From NCBI GenBank assembly GCA_905221605.1, contig CAJNDS010000546.1, positions 1-64,000 on the forward strand: a DNA stretch of 64,000 nt, written 5' to 3'. The stretch's first letter is position 1; each line of letters starts with the position of its first letter. The DNA comes from Symbiodinium natans (Eukaryota > Sar > Dinophyceae > Suessiales > Symbiodiniaceae). This document shows positions 60,827-64,000 of this stretch, piece after piece. The notes beneath the pieces were generated by a model. That model had not been told where the DNA came from. It worked only from the letters and a program-made list of their open reading frames with translations, and did not search any database. Made by a program: the position numbers and the translations under genes.

Positions 60827-60892
60827 AGGGTTTAGGGTTTAGGGTGTAGGGTTTAGGGTTTAGGGTTTAGGGTTTTGGGTTTAGGGTTTAGG
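60827..60892 (+). repeat. TTTAGGG telomere tract
   Basis: About nine units, one GTGTAGGG and one TTTTGGG. Confidence 0.94.
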
Positions 60893-60965
60893 GCCAACTT
60901 CAACCCTAAACCCTCGAGAATTCGCTAAAGCGTTCGACGCCCGGCCCTGAACCCGGCCCTAAACC

Positions 60966-61032
60966 TTGGGATGTTCCCCCTTGTAGTAACAGCCCTTTAT
61001 AATGAAATTATAGGCATAAGAACACCCCAACC
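60966..61032. mobile_element. FB5 copy with internal deletion
   Basis: TTGGGATGTTCCCCCTTGTA and GTAACAGCCCTTTATAA form the left arm. The right arm is shortened to GGCATAAGAACACCCCAACC. About 67 bp against about 103 bp in the full copies. Confidence 0.7.
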
Positions 61033-61310
61033 TAAACCCCAAACCCCAAACCGGAAGCCCCAAACCCTACACCCTAAACCCTAAGCCCTAAATCCTGAAC
61101 CCTAAACCCTAAACCCTAAACCCTACCCAAGCCCTAAACACCGAAATCCAACGAATTCTGAAGCGCAGGACGTCGCGGCCAGGCCGCACATGCCGCTCGA
61201 CCGAACTCATGGCGAGTTCTTTGGGTTAGTAGCGGACCTTGGGGTATAGGGTTTAGGGTTTAGGGTTTAGGGTTTAGGGTTTAGGGTTTAGGGTTTAGGG
61301 TTTAGGGTTC
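61033..61310. repeat. CCCTAAA-type tract, block, TTTAGGG tract
   Basis: CCCCAAA/CCCTAAA at 61035-61125 and about ten TTTAGGG units at 61245-61307. Confidence 0.94.
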
Positions 61311-61502
61311 TGTGAGCATCTTTTGTAGCTTTGGTTCAGAGGTATCACTTACAGGGAAGGGCCACCCTTACTGTACTAGCAGCGGTTCATGGGACCGAAA
61401 GCCCAAGCAAAGTGCGTACTTCTAACTCAAATCAGGGCCCTCAGCAGCCTACCTATAACGAGGGGGTTCGCCTCTGTAGTTGTGCTAGGTTTGGGGTTTA
61501 GG

Positions 61503-61675
61503 TTTCTTGTAGGGTTTAGGGTTTAGGGTTTAGATTTCTTGTAGGGTTTAGGGTTTAGGGTTTAGATTTCTTGTAGGGTTTAGGGTTTAGGGTTCAGGGT
61601 TTAGGGTTTAGGGTTTAGGGTTTAGGGTTTAGGGTTTAGGGCTTAGGGTTTAGGGTTTAGGGTTTAGGGTTAGGG
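61503..61675 (+). repeat. Higher-order telomere repeat with 32-bp period
   Basis: TTTCTTGTAGGGTTTAGGGT begins at 61503, 61535 and 61567, each copy holding three to four TTTAGGG units and a GATTTCTTGTAGGG insert. An ordinary TTTAGGG tract continues to about 61672. Confidence 0.93.
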
Positions 61676-61828
61676 TTGCATAGAAGTCTTCTAGAACTTG
61701 GGGCCAGAAAAGAGAAGGGCACAAAGCAGAAGCAACGCAAAGTTCATTGCCTCACACATCCCAACCCCAGAGCTCTGCACTTGCGCATGCAAGAACAAAG
61801 ATGAATGAGGGCCCTGCTGAACATCCCT

Positions 61829-62103
61829 AGGGTTTAGGGTTTGAGGTTTAGGGTTTAGGGTTCAGGGTTTGGGGTTTAGGGTTTGGGGTTTAGGGTTTAG
61901 GGTTTAGGCCCTTGACCCTATACCCTAAAATTAAGAGCCTCCGGCTCAAGCCGCCGAAATGTCAGATTTTCCGCCCTAAGATGCTCACCCAGCTCCCATG
62001 GGCCTTGAAGTCGCACGGTGCGGGTTGCGGGTTCATCTGGTTTAGGGTTTAGGGTTTAGGGTTCAGGGTTGAGGGTTTAGGGTTTAGGGTTTAGGGTTTA
62101 GGG
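61829..62103 (+). repeat. Two TTTAGGG tracts around a unique block
   Basis: Mixed TTTAGGG, TTTGGGG and TTCAGGG at 61829-61908; TTTAGGG at 62038-62103. Confidence 0.92.
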
Positions 62104-62125
62104 GAAAAGCCGCCGAGGTAGACCC

Positions 62126-62195
62126 GCCCCCCCCCCCCCCCCCCCCCGCGTTTTGGGGGTGTAAGGAGGGACAAAATTGGAGGTTTCACCTCCAA
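62126..62195. repeat. Poly-C run and a small hairpin
   Basis: C run at about 62127-62147. TTGGAGGT (62177-62184) and ACCTCCAA (62188-62195) form an 8-bp stem with a 3-base loop. Confidence 0.8.
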
Positions 62196-62304
62196 ACCCA
62201 TCCAACACGCCGCCAGGGTCGGTGGACCCTAAACCCCCCGAACCCCCTGAACCCCACCAAGAAGTCTAAGAACCTTGTAAGCTCTCTTAGGGAGCTCTGT
62301 ATAT

Positions 62305-62615
62305 CACTAAACCCCAAACCCCAAACCCCAAACCCCAAACCCTAAACCCTAAACCCTAAACCCTGCACACCCTAAAATCCCCAAACCCGAAAACCCTAAA
62401 ACCCTAGGCTTGCGCTTCAAGTGAACATCAAGCGAAGCCGACAGGCGAGCCTGGTCAAAGGGACTGAGGGCCTCTAGGGTTCTGGGGGGTTGGGGAGGCT
62501 TTTTTGGGTGATGTGTGTTTAGGTTTTGGGGGCTTTAGTGTTTAGGGTTTTACTGTTCAGGGTTTTAGCAATATCAGGGGTTTAGGGTTTTGGGTTTAGG
62601 GTTTTGGGTTTAGGG
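62305..62615. repeat. CCCCAAA/CCCTAAA tract, block, decayed TTTAGGG tract
   Basis: CCCCAAA then CCCTAAA at 62305-62405; TTTTGGG/TTTAGGG at 62520-62615. Confidence 0.88.
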
Positions 62616-62780
62616 ATATATACATATACATATATACAATATATGTATATATATATGTATGCACCTATAGCTACATTGTGTTATATTTCATTATTTTCAT
62701 ATTACATGATATTGTACTATAATATATTATGATATATGCTAGTATATTATGGTATATTGTAGTATATTGTATTATGAGAG
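62616..62780. repeat. AT-rich tract (TATATG / TATTATGGTATATTG repeats)
   Basis: The most AT-rich part of the window. TATACATATACATATATA repeats change into a looser TATTATGATATATGC / TATTATGGTATATTGTAG pattern repeated about every 20 bp. It could act as an easily melted or matrix-attachment region; that is inference. Confidence 0.85.
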
Positions 62781-63019
62781 ACATGTATGGCTAGGAGGAC
62801 GCGTGCTAGATGTTTGTCCGAAGTACAGCGTTGAGTGCAGAAGTGTTTGGATGTGGGCTGGCTTTGGTTTGGCTGGCTCTGGTTTGGCTCGTTTTGAGCA
62901 GTGTTTGGGTGGTCTTGGGGTGGGCATGTCTGCACACAACTGCGTATAGCTGGCCAGCTCTGTAGCCCAGGCTCACGATCCAGCGTGAAGAGTTCACCAC
63001 TTTGCACTCCTGGAACTCC
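62781..63019. other. Unique block with a 15-bp tandem
   Basis: GGCTGGCTTTGGTTT (62856-62870) recurs as GGCTGGCTCTGGTTT (62871-62885), followed by a GGCTCGTTTTGAG remnant. Frames on both strands (64-86 codons) are open and unrecognised. Confidence 0.55.
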
Positions 63020-63060
63020 GGGTTTAGGGTTTAGGGTTTAGGGTTTAGGGCTTAGGGTTT
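63020..63060 (+). repeat. TTTAGGG telomere tract
   Basis: About five units and a TTAGGGC unit. Confidence 0.93.
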
Positions 63061-63164
63061 ATGAGCGGTGGCTTCTTCCCTCAACGCGGATTCCCTCAAC
63101 CCAGACCTTGAAACCCTAAGCCACATGTAGGCCCGAAGTCCAACAAGCAGGGTTTGTAAGGGCT

Positions 63165-63283
63165 CCCTAAACCCTAAACCCTAAACCCTAAACCCTAAAC
63201 CCTAAACCCTAAACCCTAAACCCTAAACCCTAAACCCTAAACCCTAAACCCTAAACCCTAAACCCTAAACCGTTTAGGGTTTC
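63165..63283. repeat. CCCTAAA tract with tail-to-tail join
   Basis: About 15 perfect CCCTAAA units (63165-63271) end at CCCTAAACC and are followed at once by GTTTAGGGTTT (63272-63282). The polarity is the opposite of the 43.17 kb junction. Confidence 0.9.
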
Positions 63284-63343
63284 GAGAACCTCAACTTTCG
63301 GATTACCAGTGCCCCATAGATCCGTGCCGCAAGAAGAAACTAT

Positions 63344-63533
63344 CAACTTGGGGACCAAATATGAACCCCAAAAGGTTCAGGGCCTTTGGGGTTTAGGGTT
63401 TGGGGGTGAGGGTTTAGGGTTTAGGGCTTAGGGTTCAGGAATTGGGGCCTTCAGGGTTTAGGGTTTGGGGTGTAAGCTTAAACAGATCCCCTACTACCAG
63501 TAGAAATTATGATAGTGTTTGGTCCTCAAGACA
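63344..63533. mobile_element. FB8 copy enlarged by TTTAGGG repeats
   Basis: CTTGGGGACCAAAT (63347-63360) pairs with GTTTGGTCCTCAAG (63517-63530) at 12 of 14 positions, and ATGAACCCCAAAAGG follows on the left as in the copy at 60178. TTTAGGG-type repeats (about 63385-63475) lie inside. Confidence 0.6.
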
Positions 63534-63579
63534 GGGGTCTGCTTCGGCTGCATTTGGGTTTTTGAAGGTGTTTCTCGAA

Positions 63580-63750
63580 GGGTAGTTGCACGGTCCCTTC
63601 GCATGGGTTCAGGGTTTAGGGTTTAGGGTTTAGGGTTTAGGGTTTAGGGTTAGGGGTTCCTGAATATGGTCGCTTCCCTTCTTCAAAGAGTACTGAAGTC
63701 TGGGCCTTTGGTTGTATGAGGGGTATGCAAGGGGTTTCCTTTTAAGGGCA
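63580..63750 (+). mobile_element. FB1 copy split by a TTTAGGG tract
   Basis: GGGTAGTTGCACGGTCCCTT and CGCATGGG (63580-63607) are the left end. A TTTAGGG tract (63608-63653) follows. FB1 interior then resumes: TTCCTGAATATGGTCGCTTC, AGTACTGAAGTCTGGGCC and GTATGAGGGGTATGCAAGGG. The split point falls within the left arm. Confidence 0.65.
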
Positions 63751-63804
63751 CGTTTCTACGCCCTTTTTGGAGTTTAGGGCCAGGAATGATGAGGCCCCCT
63801 GAGC

Positions 63805-64000
63805 CCCTAAACCCTAAACCCTAAAACCTAAACCCTAAACCCTAAACCCTAAACCCTAAACCCTAAACCCCAAACCCCACTCTGACAGGAACGAAAGCAC
63901 CGGAACCCCGTCCCGGTCAAAGCAAAAACATGGCCCGGCGCAGCCCCTTGTCGGCACGTCTAGGGTTCATCAAGTTAGGATAGGGTTTAGGGTTTAGGGT
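63805..64000. repeat. CCCTAAA tract, unique block, start of a TTTAGGG tract
   Basis: CCCTAAA/CCCCAAA at 63805-63878; TTTAGGG begins at about 63980 and is cut by the window edge. Confidence 0.93.

Noticed and set aside
1-64000. CRISPR array
   Set aside because: Although short repeats alternate with unique spacers, the repeat is a 7-bp telomere unit of variable copy number and both orientations, and spacers vary from tens to hundreds of bases. There are no cas-like genes.
1-64000. Single chromosome-end telomere
   Set aside because: Tracts switch polarity throughout and are separated by unique blocks; neither window edge shows a long terminal array.

Overview
This 64 kb window looks like nuclear DNA of a eukaryote, not bacterial or viral DNA. 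It is saturated with the 7-bp Arabidopsis-type telomere repeat (TTTAGGG on one strand, CCCTAAA on the other). The repeat does not form one terminal tract. It occurs in well over a hundred short tracts of about 20-230 bp in both orientations, separated by non-telomeric blocks of about 50-800 bp. TTTAGGG telomeres are known in plants and green algae, dinoflagellates, chromerids, chlorarachniophytes and cryptophytes. A dinoflagellate-like or other algal genome is my inference; nothing in the window fixes the taxon. I saw no spliced-leader relic, rRNA, tRNA or organelle gene.

I found no gene I would call with confidence. Almost all open frames are short, overlap one another on both strands, or are translations of telomere variants (TTTGGGG and CCCCAAA lack the TAG stop and stay open) or of homopolymers. 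A few non-repeat blocks have coding-like composition and may be exons or gene scraps: about 3.9, 14.1, 23.1, 27.1, 28.9, 29.9, 31.2-31.7, 33.6, 44.6, 48.4 and 57.8 kb. They are listed at low confidence.

The main discovery is a community of small foldback (MITE-like) elements of about 50-150 bp, with inverted ends and no coding capacity, recurring between the telomere tracts. I separate fourteen kinds by their terminal sequences and call them FB1-FB14 here: FB1 GTAGTTACATGG, FB2 GGTCCATGTACCT, FB3 CTAGGACCCAGAG, FB4 GGTAGCCCAGT, FB5 GGGATGTTCCCCC, FB6 TCAAATTATGG, FB7 GGTTCATGGTACTTA, FB8 TAAGGATACATT, FB9 GGGTTTATATT, FB10 ATGCTCTTTTGACTTAG, FB11 CTTACTGTTGGTTAG, FB12 AGCCCAATACC, FB13 TTCTTAAGA, FB14 GTCCGGAAACCGCTCG. 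FB10, FB12 and FB14 were seen once; the others recur. Telomere tracts repeatedly sit inside these elements. In FB3 the tract lies between a diverged duplicate of the element's left end and a complete copy, at 37.1, 39.6, 41.2 and, weakly, 46.2 kb, with a shared GGGCTA right junction. This suggests that elements and telomere DNA have spread together, or that breaks in elements were healed with telomere repeats.

Layout: 0-8.2 kb dense short tracts, a CTTCGTCGAA minisatellite, FB1, FB2, FB4, FB6 and FB7 copies. 8.2-13.5 kb long tracts, including a CCCCAAA variant tract. 13.5-17 kb poly-C/poly-G arms inside an FB9 element and a large inverted degenerate region. 17-23 kb mixed. 23-32 kb the poorest in telomere repeat, with most coding-like blocks. 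32-36 kb long tracts, then a CA/TA microsatellite. 36-47 kb FB3 composites and variant arrays. 47-61 kb the richest in intact foldback elements, with nested insertions. 61-64 kb higher-order telomere repeats, an AT-rich tract and split FB8 and FB1 copies. All coordinates and copy counts were read by eye and edges may be off by a few bases.
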